A DNA stretch of 64,000 bases from Sphingomonas sp. HMP6 (GCF_013374095.1 NZ_AP022672.1:2931501-2995500); one strand, 5' to 3'. Positions 29,890 to 42,589 are shown, counted from the stretch's first letter. Numbers and translations are program-made. The notes: a model not told the origin generated them from the sequence alone.

Positions 29890-29971
29890 GCCGACCGGGA
29901 TACGGGCCTTCTACGCGAAAACCAAGGGTTGCCCCCGGGGGTGTGGCCGGGGCATCTGGCAGGGTGACGTT

Positions 29972-33036
<3,065 letters not shown>

Positions 33037-33152
33037 CCTGGATGCATTTTGGTAACGCACGGTTGCCAGAATGTCTCTTGTGAAACGATCGCGAAAACAC
33101 GATTTGCTGCGTTGCAGCGATCGGTCTGGTGCCGACGCGAAAGGGCATCGTG

Positions 33153-33290
33153 ATGCGTAGCGTATTGAAGTCGGGTTTCCTGTGGCAGTTCTTCGGTGGA
33201 TTCGCGTTGGGCGCAATTGCGCTCGTCACGCTCCATCCGGCGGAATCCGCGCGGTCGTCGGCTACCAATCCGATCGCTGCAAACCGCTAA
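33153..33290 (+). CDS. Small single-pass membrane protein
   Basis: A 45-residue gene below the usual size cutoff. It starts MRSVLKSGFLWQFFGGF, continues with the hydrophobic ALGAIALVTLH and ends in a short polar tail SARSSATNPIAANR. An AAAGGG site lies about 8 nt before the ATG. It ends 3 nt before the convergent pepN stop. It has no recognisable family; one membrane helix with the C-terminus outside is the likely topology. The compact fit between neighbours and the ribosome site support it. Confidence 0.6.
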   Translation: MRSVLKSGFLWQFFGGFALGAIALVTLHPAESARSSATNPIAANR

Positions 33291-33293
33291 ACC

Positions 33294-35894
33294 TCACGCC
33301 TCTAAGCTGCGCGACGCCTGTTCGAGCATATCCTTCGACAATCCGGGTCCTTTTACGATCCGTTCCAGCTCGGCGCGCATCAGTGCGCTGCGAGTTGCGT
33401 CGAAGCGCTTCCAGCGGCCAAGCGGCGGGATCAGCTTGGCTGCGGTTTGCGGGTTGAGCGTATCGAGCGCGATCAACTGATCGGCGAGGAAGCGGTACCC
33501 AGATCCGTCCACCACGTTGAATGCGCGTTGGTTCACGCCGAACGCGCCGATCAGCGCACGTGCGCGGTTGGGGTTGGACAGCGTGAAGTCCCGATGCTGC
33601 AGCAATTCGCGCACCACCGCGCCGGTGTCTTCGCGCGGCGCCATCGCCTGCACTGAGAACCATTTGTCGAGCACCAGCGGATTGTCGCTGTAGCGGTTGT
33701 AGAAGATATCGAGCGCTGGTGTACGTTGTCGCGCGTCTCCCGCCACCAACGTTGTCAGCGCACTCATCCGGTCGGTCATGTTGTCGGCCGCTTCGAACTG
33801 CGCGAAGGCGAGATCGCCCGCATCTGCCGCGCCCGATGCGGCGATGTAGCCAAGTGCGACCGCGCGCATCCGCCGCAGGCCCTTGGCCTCGGGCGAATAG
33901 ACATAGCCGCCGGTTGCCTCCGTAGCGTCATAAGCGGCGCGCCATTCGCTGCTAAGCGCCCGACCGATATCGCGCCGCAGCGCCTCTCGCGCGCGGAAGA
34001 TCGCTTCGGGATCGACCACCGCCATCTGATCGCCAATGAAGCTTTCGGACGGGAGCAAAACCGCCTCTGCCGCAAACGCGCGGTCGAGCTGGGCATCGCC
34101 GATCGTGCCCGCGACCGCTGCGATCACCGCTGCATGATCGGCCTGGTTGCCGCCCGCCGCCGCCACCAGCGTATCGAGCATCAATTGCTGCAATGCTTCA
34201 TAGCGCGCGAACGGATCATCATCATGTGCACCGAGGAAGGCGAGATCGGCGGCGCTGCGGTCAGTCTCGATGATAGTCGGCGCTGAAAAGCCGCGATTGA
34301 TCGACAGGATCGGCCGTTCGGTCACGCCCTCGAAGACGATCCGCTCTTCGGCTTGGTTGAGCAGGATGACCTGCTCGGGTGCGACGGTGGCGGCGGTTTG
34401 CGCGCCGAACAGTTTCAGGCGCAGGGGCAGCACCACCGGGACCTTTTCGTCCTGCCCCGGCGTCGGCGGGGTGCGCTGCGTTAGCACCAGCTCGGCGCGG
34501 CCCGACCCCTCGTGATGCTCCAGCGACGCGGTCACGCGCGGCGTGCCTGCCTGGCCATACCAGCGGCGGAATTGCGTCAGGTCGGTGCCGCTTGCATCCT
34601 CGAGCGAGGCGACGAAATCCTCGCAGGTTGCCGCCGTCCCGTCGAACCGGTCGAAATATAGATCGGTGCCCGCGCGGAACGCCGTCGGGCCGAGGATGGT
34701 CGCGAGCATCCGGATGATCTCGGCACCCTTGTTGTAGATTGTGGCCGTGTAGAAATTGGAGATTTCCTGATAGGCGTCGGGCCGGATCGGGTGGGCGAGC
34801 GGGCCGGAATCTTCCGGAAACTGTGCCGCGCGCAAGCCCCGGACATCCTCGATCCGCTTGACCGCCGCCGAGCCCTGGTCGGCCGAGAAGCATTGGTCGC
34901 GGTAGACCGTGAAGCCTTCCTTCAGGCTCAACTGGAACCAGTCACGGCAGGTGACGCGATTGCCCGACCAATTGTGGAAATATTCGTGCGCGACGACCGC
35001 TGCGATCGCGTCATAATCATAATCGGTTGCGGTGTCGGGGTCGGCCAGGATGTAGCGCGAATTGAAGACGTTGAGCCCCTTATTCTCCATCGCGCCAAAG
35101 TTGAAATCGTCGACCGCGACGATGTTGAACACGTCGAGATCATATTCGCGGCCATAGACGCGCTCATCCCACGCCATCGACGTTTTCAACGCGTCGAGCG
35201 CGTGGTGCGTCCGTTCGAGGTCGCTCGCGCGGACCCAGATGCCGAGGTCGACCTCGCGGCCCGACATGGTAACGAAACTGCCGCGATTGACCGCGAGATC
35301 GCCCGCGACGAGCGCGAAGAGGTAGCACGGCTTGGGGAAGGGATCGCGCCACTCGGCCCAATGCCGCCCGCCTTCCAGATCGCCCGATGCGATCGGGTCG
35401 CCATTCGCGAGCAACACCGGATAGCGCTTTTTGTCCGCGCTCATCCGCACTTGATAGCGGCTCAGCACGTCGGGCCGATCGGGGAAGAAGGTGATCCGGC
35501 GGAAACCCTCCGCCTCGCACTGCGTGCACAGATTGCCACCCGATGCGTACAACCCCATCAACTGGGTATTGCGCTCAGGCGCGATCTCGACGGTGGTTTC
35601 GATCACATGGGCCGAACCGATGAGGGGTAGGATCAGCGTACCGTCTTCGATCACCCAATCGTTGACCGCTGTGCCGTCAACCGACACCGACAGCAGGGTC
35701 TGCCCGCTTCCGTCGAGCCGCAACGGGCGATCATGCACGCCGCTGCGCTGGACATGCAGCGTTGCTGTCACGCGGGTCGCGGCCGGATCGAGCGCGAAAT
35801 CGAGCGCGATGTCGGGCACTTGCCAGTCGGGCGGGGTGTAATCCGCGCGGCGGGTGACATGCGGCTGGGCGAGGCTGGTCTGGATGTCGAGCAT
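33294..35894 (-). CDS. pepN: Aminopeptidase N
   Basis: An 866-residue M1 zinc metallopeptidase. The exopeptidase motif GAMEN is at residues 267-271 and the zinc-binding HEYFHNW at 303-309, with the third ligand glutamate about 20 residues later in the LKEGFTVYRDQCF region. The DUF3458-type C-terminal domains cover the last 400 residues. PepN removes N-terminal residues from peptides in the cytoplasm. No signal peptide. It is convergent with the 45-residue membrane-protein gene and divergent from an exported M28 peptidase. Confidence 0.96.
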   Translation of the reverse strand: MLDIQTSLAQPHVTRRADYTPPDWQVPDIALDFALDPAATRVTATLHVQRSGVHDRPLRLDGSGQTLLSVSVDGTAVNDWVIEDGTLILPLIGSAHVIETTVEIAPERNTQLMGLYASGGNLCTQCEAEGFRRITFFPDRPDVLSRYQVRMSADKKRYPVLLANGDPIASGDLEGGRHWAEWRDPFPKPCYLFALVAGDLAVNRGSFVTMSGREVDLGIWVRASDLERTHHALDALKTSMAWDERVYGREYDLDVFNIVAVDDFNFGAMENKGLNVFNSRYILADPDTATDYDYDAIAAVVAHEYFHNWSGNRVTCRDWFQLSLKEGFTVYRDQCFSADQGSAAVKRIEDVRGLRAAQFPEDSGPLAHPIRPDAYQEISNFYTATIYNKGAEIIRMLATILGPTAFRAGTDLYFDRFDGTAATCEDFVASLEDASGTDLTQFRRWYGQAGTPRVTASLEHHEGSGRAELVLTQRTPPTPGQDEKVPVVLPLRLKLFGAQTAATVAPEQVILLNQAEERIVFEGVTERPILSINRGFSAPTIIETDRSAADLAFLGAHDDDPFARYEALQQLMLDTLVAAAGGNQADHAAVIAAVAGTIGDAQLDRAFAAEAVLLPSESFIGDQMAVVDPEAIFRAREALRRDIGRALSSEWRAAYDATEATGGYVYSPEAKGLRRMRAVALGYIAASGAADAGDLAFAQFEAADNMTDRMSALTTLVAGDARQRTPALDIFYNRYSDNPLVLDKWFSVQAMAPREDTGAVVRELLQHRDFTLSNPNRARALIGAFGVNQRAFNVVDGSGYRFLADQLIALDTLNPQTAAKLIPPLGRWKRFDATRSALMRAELERIVKGPGLSKDMLEQASRSLEA

Positions 35895-35999
35895 TGTCTG
35901 CGATGTAGGACGCGCAAGCGGCCCTCGCTACCGAAATCGCCGTGCTTGCGTGAGCGCGGCGCTGTGATACCGCACCTCGAAACGAAGGAGAGGGTTGGA

Positions 36000-37613
36000 A
36001 TGAAGCTCTGGGTGGCGGGCGTGGCGGCAATCGCGCTGGCGGGATCGGCAATGGCGCAGGATGTGGCCCAGGATGCGGCGCTGCCCGACGATCAGGCCGC
36101 GATGAAAGCGCATGTGCTGTTCCTCGCCTCCGACGTGCTGCGCGGGCGCGAGGCGGGCAGCCCCGAATATCGCATCGCCGCCGAATATGTCGCCGCGCAA
36201 TTCTTTGCCGCCGGGCTGAAACCGGCGGGGGATGCGGGCAGCTATATTCAGAAAGTGCCGCTGGTTACCTATCGCGCCGGTGACAAGGGCGATGTCGTGC
36301 TGACGCATAAGGGTGAGGCCCCGACGCCCCTGGTCTTTGGCGAGGATTATGTGCCGGGGACGGTCGCCACGGCAGCCCGCACCGTGATCGATGCGCCGGT
36401 GGTGTTCGTCGGCTACGGCCTGGTCGCGCCGCAATACGGCCGCGACGATTATGCCGGGGTCGATGTGCGCGGCAAGATCGTCGCCTTTTTCGGTGGCGCG
36501 CCGCTGAGTTTCCAGAGCGAGGAACGCGCGCATTTTCAGAGCGCGACGACCAAGGCGGTGATCGCCCAAGCGCATGGCGCGGTCGGCGCGATCGTACTGA
36601 CGCGCGCGGTGCTGCCCGGTAGCGGTGCCAATTTCGATCGGCCGCGCACGAGCTGGGCGCGTCCCGACGGCACGGGCGATGCCTCCGGCGTGCCGATCCT
36701 GGCGACGCTGAGCGCGACCGGTGCCGCCAAGCTGTTTGCCGGATCGAAGACACCGTGGAGCGAGATCGTCCCGCGGGTGGCGGACGGCAAGGCGGTGTTC
36801 GCGGCTGAGATGTTGCCAGCAAACGCGGCCGTGGCGCTCAAGACCAGTTTTGAGCCGGTCAGCAGCGCCAATGTCGCCGGAATGATCCCCGGCAGAGATC
36901 CCAAGCTCGGGAAGGAAGTCGTGGTGCTGTCGGCGCACCTCGACCATCTCGGCGTCGGACGTCCCGATGCGAAGGGCGATACGATTTACAATGGTGCCGA
37001 GGACAATGCGATCGGCATCGCGTCGCTGATCGAGGAAGCGAAACGCTTCCGCGCGAGCGGCAAGGCCCCGCGCCGCAGCATCCTTTTCCTCGCCGTAACG
37101 GCAGAGGAAAAGGGGCTGGTCGGCTCGGACTATTTCGCCAAGCACCCGACCGTGCCGATCGAGCGGATCGTCGCTGACGTCAATCTCGACATGCCGATCC
37201 TGACCTATCCGTTCGAGGATATGACGGTGTTCGGGGCGGATCGCTCGACGCTCGGGCCGATCGTGGCGAAGGCAGTGGGCACCTTGGGCGTGACGATGTC
37301 GCCCGATCCCGATCCGGCGCAGGGCATTTTCGTGCGCTCCGACCATTATCGCTTCGTCCAGCAGGGCGTGCCCTCGGTGTTCCTGTGGCCGGGGCAAAAG
37401 GGGCCGGGCAAGGCCGCCACCGCCGAATTCTTCAAGACGCGCTATCATCAGCCGGCCGACGATCTGGCGCAACCGATCGACTGGTCGCAGGGTATCCGTT
37501 TCATCAATGCGAACTACGCGATCGCGCGCGAGATCGCCGATGGCGATGCGCGGCCGCGCTGGAACAAGGGCGATTTCTTCGGCCTGCTCTATCACGGTTA
37601 CGGCGCGAAATAG
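36000..37613 (+). CDS. Exported M28-family metallopeptidase with PA domain
   Basis: A 537-residue protein. The signal peptide MKLWVAGVAAIALAGSAMAQ is followed by a protease-associated insert (PVVFVGYGLVAPQYGRDDYAGVDV) and an M28 zinc peptidase. Zinc ligands are in SAHLDHLGVG, GAEDNAIGIA, the catalytic glutamate in TAEEKGLVGSDYF, NLDMPI and RSDHYRF. It probably trims peptides in the periplasm or outside the cell. AAGGAGAGGG precedes ATG 36000. A paralogue is at 55749-57431, and a short 105-nt gap separates the gene from the divergent pepN. Confidence 0.9.
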   Translation: MKLWVAGVAAIALAGSAMAQDVAQDAALPDDQAAMKAHVLFLASDVLRGREAGSPEYRIAAEYVAAQFFAAGLKPAGDAGSYIQKVPLVTYRAGDKGDVVLTHKGEAPTPLVFGEDYVPGTVATAARTVIDAPVVFVGYGLVAPQYGRDDYAGVDVRGKIVAFFGGAPLSFQSEERAHFQSATTKAVIAQAHGAVGAIVLTRAVLPGSGANFDRPRTSWARPDGTGDASGVPILATLSATGAAKLFAGSKTPWSEIVPRVADGKAVFAAEMLPANAAVALKTSFEPVSSANVAGMIPGRDPKLGKEVVVLSAHLDHLGVGRPDAKGDTIYNGAEDNAIGIASLIEEAKRFRASGKAPRRSILFLAVTAEEKGLVGSDYFAKHPTVPIERIVADVNLDMPILTYPFEDMTVFGADRSTLGPIVAKAVGTLGVTMSPDPDPAQGIFVRSDHYRFVQQGVPSVFLWPGQKGPGKAATAEFFKTRYHQPADDLAQPIDWSQGIRFINANYAIAREIADGDARPRWNKGDFFGLLYHGYGAK

Positions 37614-37616
37614 CTC

Positions 37617-38456
37617 GTGGGGCGGCTGCTGATCTTCGGGCTGGGCTATACCGCGCAGGCGCTGGCTGATCAGTTGCGGGGGGCGGGGTGGCACGTCGGC
37701 GGCACGTCGCGCGACGGGCGCGACGGAACGATCCGGTTCGACGATTCGCGCGCGGTTGCGTCGGAAATTGCAGCGGCGACGCATATCCTGTCCTCGGTGC
37801 CGCCAGCCGAGGACAGCGACCCGGTGCTTTTCGCCTATGGCGCGCTCCTGGCGCGCAGTGCGGCATGGCGCGGATATCTCTCCTCTACCGGCGTTTACGG
37901 CGATGCAGGCGGCGCGTGGGTCGATGAGAGCGCCCCAACCGGCACGGGCCGCCGCAGCGCGCGCGCCGAGGCGGATGCCGCGTGGCTGGCGGCGGGCGCT
38001 TGCGTGTTTCGCTTGCCCGGCATCTATGGGCCAGGCCGTTCCCCGCTCGACCGGGTCGCCAGCGGCAGCGCGCACCGTGTCGATGCGCCGGGGCAAGTGT
38101 TCAGCCGAGTGCATGTCGAGGATATCGTTGCAGGTGTCATCGCAGGATTTTCCGCGCCACACGGGGCCTATAATCTGTCGGACGATTGCCCCGCGAGCCA
38201 GAACGACGTGATCGAGTTTGCCGCGCGCTTGCTGGGCGTGCCAGCGCCGCCGTTCGTGCCGATCGAGTCGCTATCGCCGATGGCGCGCGGATTTTATGCC
38301 GAGAATCGCCGGGTCGCGAATGGTAAGGCGAAGCGCGTGCTCGGCTGGACCCCGGCCTATCCCGACTATCGCGCCGGCCTGCGGGCGCTCAGCGCAATGA
38401 CTAGGCCTCCTAGTACCAGCGCTGCGCCACCCGCCGCCAGCCACGTCCAGACATAG
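37617..38456 (+). CDS. SDR-family NAD(P)-dependent oxidoreductase/epimerase-like
   Basis: A protein of up to 279 residues with an N-terminal Rossmann motif (LIFGLGYTAQALADQL), YLSSTGVYGDAGGAWVDE with the SDR tyrosine region, VFRLPGIYGPGRSPLDR and VHVEDIVAGVIAGF. It resembles YeeZ-like extended SDRs of unknown substrate. It starts with GTG 3 nt after the M28 stop, so it is co-transcribed with it. The last 25 or so residues (after ALSAMTR) are proline- and serine-rich and overlap the end of the convergent DMT gene by 91 nt, so the C-terminus may not be conserved. Confidence 0.8.
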   Translation: MGRLLIFGLGYTAQALADQLRGAGWHVGGTSRDGRDGTIRFDDSRAVASEIAAATHILSSVPPAEDSDPVLFAYGALLARSAAWRGYLSSTGVYGDAGGAWVDESAPTGTGRRSARAEADAAWLAAGACVFRLPGIYGPGRSPLDRVASGSAHRVDAPGQVFSRVHVEDIVAGVIAGFSAPHGAYNLSDDCPASQNDVIEFAARLLGVPAPPFVPIESLSPMARGFYAENRRVANGKAKRVLGWTPAYPDYRAGLRALSAMTRPPSTSAAPPAASHVQT

Positions 38457-39280
38457 CCTTCGAACAGTGTCGACAGCAGCATCGCGATGACCGGCACCAG
38501 CACGCTTGAATAGGCCGCCTTGGCCGGGCCGATCACGCGCAGCACGCCGTAATAGAGCGGGAAAGCGAGCGCCGAAGCGAAGATGCCGAGATACAGCACC
38601 CCCGCGATATAGCCGGGCGACGTATCGAACACCGGCGGGCCGCTGATCGTCCAGGCGATCGTCGCGTCGAGCGCGGCACCGATCAGCATCGCGACGCCGA
38701 GCATCGCCGCCATCGGATAAGCGCGCGCGGTCGGCGTGGCCTGCATGACGTTGGCGACAGAGGCGGACAGGATTGCGAGAAGCGTGAAGCCAATCCCCAG
38801 CAGCACTTGCCCCGGCCCGTGCGGATCGACTCGCGCCTCACGCACGAACAGCAGGATCACGCCTGCCATCGCCACGCCCATCCCGACGATCAATTGCTGC
38901 CCGAGCTTCTGCCCCAGAAAAAACCGGGCGAACACTGCGTTGGGCAACAGCAGCAGCGCGAACACGACCGCGACCAGCCCCGAGGTGACATAGCCCTCGG
39001 CGCGATAGACGAAGTTGAAGTTGAGGCAGAATTGGCACAGCCCGGTGACGGCGGCAAAGGCCCAGCCGCGCGCATCGAGCACGATCCGCTCACCTCGGAA
39101 CAGCGCATAGCCGAGCATGAAGGTGCCCGCGACGATGAAGCGATAAGTCACCGACCAGGTCGGCGGCACCACGCCCAATTGATGCCGGATCACCAGCCAG
39201 GTCGATCCCCAGATCAGCGTGACGATCCCGAACGGGATCAGGATCGCGAGCCTGCTCGAATTGGGCGAGGGAGAGCTCAT
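38366..39280 (-). CDS. DMT-superfamily (EamA) transporter
   Basis: A 304-residue inner-membrane protein with ten hydrophobic segments in two EamA repeats: FGIVTLIWGSTWLVIRHQLG opens the first, and FTLLAILSASVANVMQATPT opens the second. AYSSVLVPVIAMLLSTLFEG is the conserved end of repeat two. Members export amino acids or small metabolites. The ATG at 39280 is preceded by a type A repeat. The 3' end overlaps the SDR gene on the other strand. No substrate can be inferred. Confidence 0.88.
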   Translation of the reverse strand: MSSPSPNSSRLAILIPFGIVTLIWGSTWLVIRHQLGVVPPTWSVTYRFIVAGTFMLGYALFRGERIVLDARGWAFAAVTGLCQFCLNFNFVYRAEGYVTSGLVAVVFALLLLPNAVFARFFLGQKLGQQLIVGMGVAMAGVILLFVREARVDPHGPGQVLLGIGFTLLAILSASVANVMQATPTARAYPMAAMLGVAMLIGAALDATIAWTISGPPVFDTSPGYIAGVLYLGIFASALAFPLYYGVLRVIGPAKAAYSSVLVPVIAMLLSTLFEGYVWTWLAAGGAALVLGGLVIALSARRPAR

Positions 39281-39291
39281 TGCCGGTCTTT

Positions 39292-39381
39292 CCGTTCGCC
39301 CTGAGCTTGTCGAAGGGCCAGTGTAGATAGCGCGCGTATCGGTTGTTGCAGACCGTGCTTCGACAGGCTCAGCACGAACGG
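39292..39381. repeat. Inverted intergenic repeat, type A copy 2
   Basis: Arms 39292-39315 and 39358-39381 pair with a few mismatches. Left arm stem CCCT/AGGG, right arm stem TGCT/AGCA, both around GAGC(C/T)TGTCGA. The right arm lies inside the 3' end of the threonine aldolase gene and supplies its last codons and stop. Confidence 0.9.
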
Positions 39382-40385
39382 GACGGGAGATTTGCGATCG
39401 CGTCGGCGAGCGGGCGGATGTCGGCGGGCGACTGATTCCACGAGATCACCAGCCGTGCCTCGCCCGGGCCCCAGTCGTAGAAATCGAAGCCGAGCGCGCG
39501 CAACTGCGCCGCCTCGGCCGCGGTCACGCGCAGGAACACTTCGTTCGCCTCGACGGGATTGACCAGACGCGACCCTGCGGCCTGCGCCAGTAGCGCCGCC
39601 CCGGCATTGGCGTTGCGGCCGAGATCAAGCCACAAATCACCCTCCAGCATCGCGAGGAGCTGCGCCGCGAGATAGCGTCCCTTCGAGAGCAGCAGTCCGG
39701 CGCGCTTGCGGCGATAAAGAGTCGCGGCGGCGAGTTCGGGTTTGAAGAAGATCAGCGCCTCGGCGCTCATCCCGCCATTCTTGACGAAGCCGAAGCTGAG
39801 CGCATCGACTCCGCCGCGCCACGTCACGTCAGCTGGAGCACAGTCGAGATGCGCGACGGCATTGGCGAAGCGCGCGCCGTCCATGTGCAGGCCAAGGCCG
39901 CGTTGCTTCGCCAGATGCCCGATCGCGGCGACGTCATCGGGGGTGTAGACCAGCCCGTATTCGGTCGCGTTGGTGATTGAGATGGCGTGAGGCTGAACTT
40001 GGTGCACGTCGTTGCGGGTGGCATCGAGCACCGCCGCAATCGTCGCCGGCGTCAGCTTCGCGCCAGCCCCTTCGGCCAGCAACAGCTTCGCACCGTGCGT
40101 ATAGAATTCGGGCGCGCCGCCTTCGTCATTCTGGATATGCGCGTCGCGGTGACAGACGATCGCGCCGTGCGGCGGGCACATCGCCGCCAGCGCCAAGCAA
40201 TTGGCGGCGGTGCCAGAGGGAACCCACAAGGCGCGCACTTCGGTTTGGAACAGCTCGGAGAAGCGCGCGTCGAGCTGTTTGCTCCAGCCGTCGCCGTCAT
40301 AGGCGGTGTCAAGGACGTTGGCATCACCCAGCGCGGCCAGCACGGCCGGGTGGACGGGGGCGGCATTGTCGGAGAAGAAGCGCAT
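39369..40385 (-). CDS. ltaE: Low-specificity L-threonine aldolase
   Basis: A 338-residue PLP enzyme that splits L-threonine or allo-threonine into glycine and acetaldehyde. MRFFSDNAAPVHPAVLAAL at the start, ALWVPSGTAANCLAL, HMDGARFANAVAHL with the PLP aspartate, and LSFGFVKNGGMSAEA with the Schiff-base lysine are typical. The last residues SRSC and the TGA stop at 39369-39371 are encoded by the right arm of a type A repeat; without it the protein would end differently. It lies 42 nt downstream of the PBP1A gene. Confidence 0.92.
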   Translation of the reverse strand: MRFFSDNAAPVHPAVLAALGDANVLDTAYDGDGWSKQLDARFSELFQTEVRALWVPSGTAANCLALAAMCPPHGAIVCHRDAHIQNDEGGAPEFYTHGAKLLLAEGAGAKLTPATIAAVLDATRNDVHQVQPHAISITNATEYGLVYTPDDVAAIGHLAKQRGLGLHMDGARFANAVAHLDCAPADVTWRGGVDALSFGFVKNGGMSAEALIFFKPELAAATLYRRKRAGLLLSKGRYLAAQLLAMLEGDLWLDLGRNANAGAALLAQAAGSRLVNPVEANEVFLRVTAAEAAQLRALGFDFYDWGPGEARLVISWNQSPADIRPLADAIANLPSRSC

Positions 40386-40427
40386 GGCACGGCCTTGCGG
40401 CGATGCGGGGGCGGCGTCAACCGAGCT

Positions 40428-42563
40428 TTATGGCACGTCCTCCGGATCACGCGGCGGGGGTGCACGGTCGTCGAAACGGTCGCGGCGGCGGCGGTCGGGG
40501 CCGCGCTCGGGGTCATTGCTGCGGTTGGGCTCAAAATTCAGCTCGCCATTGCGCAGCCGGACGCGGCCGACCCCGGGAATCTCACCCTCCACCGTCGGAA
40601 TGTTGGCGGGATCGAGGAAGTTTTCGAGCGTTTCCTCAACGCCATTGGCCGTATCGGGATCGACTATTTCGGGCTCCGGCTCGGGCGCGACGGCGGCCCC
40701 CACACCGAGCGCGCTCTGCATGAAATCGCGCCACACGCGCGCCGGGATGCCGCCGCCCGACAGACCGGCATTGGGGGTATTGTCGTCATTGCCGACCCAC
40801 ACGCCGCACACCAGCCCGTTGGCGAAACCGATGAACAAAGCATCGCGGTTATCCTGCGTCGTGCCGGTCTTGCCATAGGTCGGCACCGACAGCGCTGCGG
40901 CGCGACCGGTGCCGGTCTCGGCCGAGGCGGAGAGGAGATCGAGCATCTGATCATGCAGATCGCCCGACAGTGCGCGCGTCCGATCCGTCAGCGTTGCCAG
41001 CACGCCGCGCTCGGGCTCTGCCTCCAACCCGCGCGGGCGCACCGGATAGCGCTCCGCCGCCACCGACGCATAAGCCGCCGTCAGTTCGAGCAGCGACATG
41101 CTCGACGTGCCGAGCGCGATCGTCGCTTCGTTCGGGATTGGCGTCGAAACACCGAGATCGCGGGCGGCTTGGATGACCTTCGCAACGCCGACTTGCTGCG
41201 TGATCCGCGCCGCCGCCACGTTGGAGGAGCGCGCGAACGCCTGACGCAGACTGATCGGCCCGAGATAGCGGCCGTCGCTATTTTTGGGCGACCATTTGGC
41301 GATCGTGATCGGTTCGTCGTCGATCACCGAATCGGGTGTCATGCCGTTGCGCAACGCGGCAAGATAGACGAACAGCTTGAACGCCGAACCCGGCTGGCGC
41401 TGGGCTTGCGTCGCGCGGTTGAACGGACTGTCGACATAAGATTTGCCGCCGACCATCGCCACGACGCGCCCGTCGGGCCGCATCGCGACCAAGGCGATCT
41501 GTGCGTCGCGTAGGCCCGCGCGCTTGGTGGCGCGTTCGGCCGCCTTTTGCAGGCGGCGGTCGAGCGTGGTCTGTACCGTCGTCTCGGTGGCGATTTCACC
41601 GGCATGGTCGCGCGCCTCGGGCAGCACCCAATCGGCGAAATAGGTGCCATTGGGCAGCGTCCGGCGCCGATCGGGCACGATCCGCGCAGGCCGCACGTCG
41701 GCGGCGTCGGCCTTGTCGAGCAACTTGGCATCGACCATCGCCGCCACGACCAGCTTCGCCCGGTCACGTGCGCCTTGCAGATTGACGGTGGGGGCGAGCT
41801 TCGACGGCGCCTTGACCAGCCCCGCCAGCATCGCCGCCTGCGCGATCGACAGATTTTCCGGTGTGCGCCCGAAATAATGGCGCGCGGCGGCGCGCAACCC
41901 ATACACATTGTCGCCGAAATACACGTTCGACAGATAGCGCGACAGGATCTGGTCCTTGCTCAGCCACGCCTCAAGCCAGAAGGCGATCATCACTTCGCGG
42001 ATCTTCCGCGCGGCGGTGCGGTCCGAATCGAGGAAGGCGTTCTTGGCGAGCTGTTGGGTGATCGTGCTGCCGCCCTGATCGCGGCCTTTCGAGGTTACAT
42101 TGTGGAAAAACGCGCGCGCGATGCCGCGCGGGTCGATTCCCCAATGCGAACGAAAGCGTCGATCCTCGATCGCCAAGAAAGCATTGGTGACGTTCTTGGG
42201 CAGCTTGGCCGCATCGACCGGCGCCTCCAGAATTGCTCCCCGCCGCGCGATCGGCGTGCCGTCGTCAGCCAGCAGGGTGATGCTGGGCGGCGTGGGCGGT
42301 TGCAGCGATTTCGACAGCGGGGCGGTGACCGCGAGCCAGCCGACCGCGAACACGAACAAAACGATCGCTGCGGCAAGCCCGCGCGTGACCCAGCGCCAGC
42401 GGCTCGCGCGCTGCACCACCGGCAGATCGGGGGCGTAGTCGTCGCCGTCCGCGCTTTGGTACTCGGCGCGCGGTGGTGGCATCCCCCCGGTGAGTTCCAG
42501 CGCGTCGTCGTCATCGCCATCGGGGCGAGCACCGCCGACCGGGCCGAAGGGATTAAAGCGCAT
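40428..42563 (-). CDS. Penicillin-binding protein 1A family, bifunctional
   Basis: A 711-residue class A PBP. A proline-rich cytoplasmic part and one membrane helix (GLAAAIVLFVFAVGWLAVTAP) precede the GT51 transglycosylase: AIEDRRFRSHWGIDPRG, QGGSTITQQLAKNAFL, LEAWLSKDQILSRYLSNVYFG. The transpeptidase follows with SxxK in PGSAFKLFVYL, SSN in FARSSNVAAA, and KTGTT. A disordered acidic and arginine-rich tail (EPEPEIVD, RGPDRRRRDRF) ends it. It polymerises and crosslinks peptidoglycan. The ATG at 42563 fits the predicted promoter at 42590-42618, with an untranslated leader of about 20 nt. Confidence 0.94.
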   Translation of the reverse strand: MRFNPFGPVGGARPDGDDDDALELTGGMPPPRAEYQSADGDDYAPDLPVVQRASRWRWVTRGLAAAIVLFVFAVGWLAVTAPLSKSLQPPTPPSITLLADDGTPIARRGAILEAPVDAAKLPKNVTNAFLAIEDRRFRSHWGIDPRGIARAFFHNVTSKGRDQGGSTITQQLAKNAFLDSDRTAARKIREVMIAFWLEAWLSKDQILSRYLSNVYFGDNVYGLRAAARHYFGRTPENLSIAQAAMLAGLVKAPSKLAPTVNLQGARDRAKLVVAAMVDAKLLDKADAADVRPARIVPDRRRTLPNGTYFADWVLPEARDHAGEIATETTVQTTLDRRLQKAAERATKRAGLRDAQIALVAMRPDGRVVAMVGGKSYVDSPFNRATQAQRQPGSAFKLFVYLAALRNGMTPDSVIDDEPITIAKWSPKNSDGRYLGPISLRQAFARSSNVAAARITQQVGVAKVIQAARDLGVSTPIPNEATIALGTSSMSLLELTAAYASVAAERYPVRPRGLEAEPERGVLATLTDRTRALSGDLHDQMLDLLSASAETGTGRAAALSVPTYGKTGTTQDNRDALFIGFANGLVCGVWVGNDDNTPNAGLSGGGIPARVWRDFMQSALGVGAAVAPEPEPEIVDPDTANGVEETLENFLDPANIPTVEGEIPGVGRVRLRNGELNFEPNRSNDPERGPDRRRRDRFDDRAPPPRDPEDVP

Positions 42564-42589
42564 CAGGCGTTTCCATACCACAAACCAGT

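Noticed and set aside
35928..38162. A 744-codon minus-strand open frame across the M28 and SDR genes
   Set aside because: Composition is the arginine- and histidine-rich shadow of the real plus-strand genes; both of those have clear motifs.
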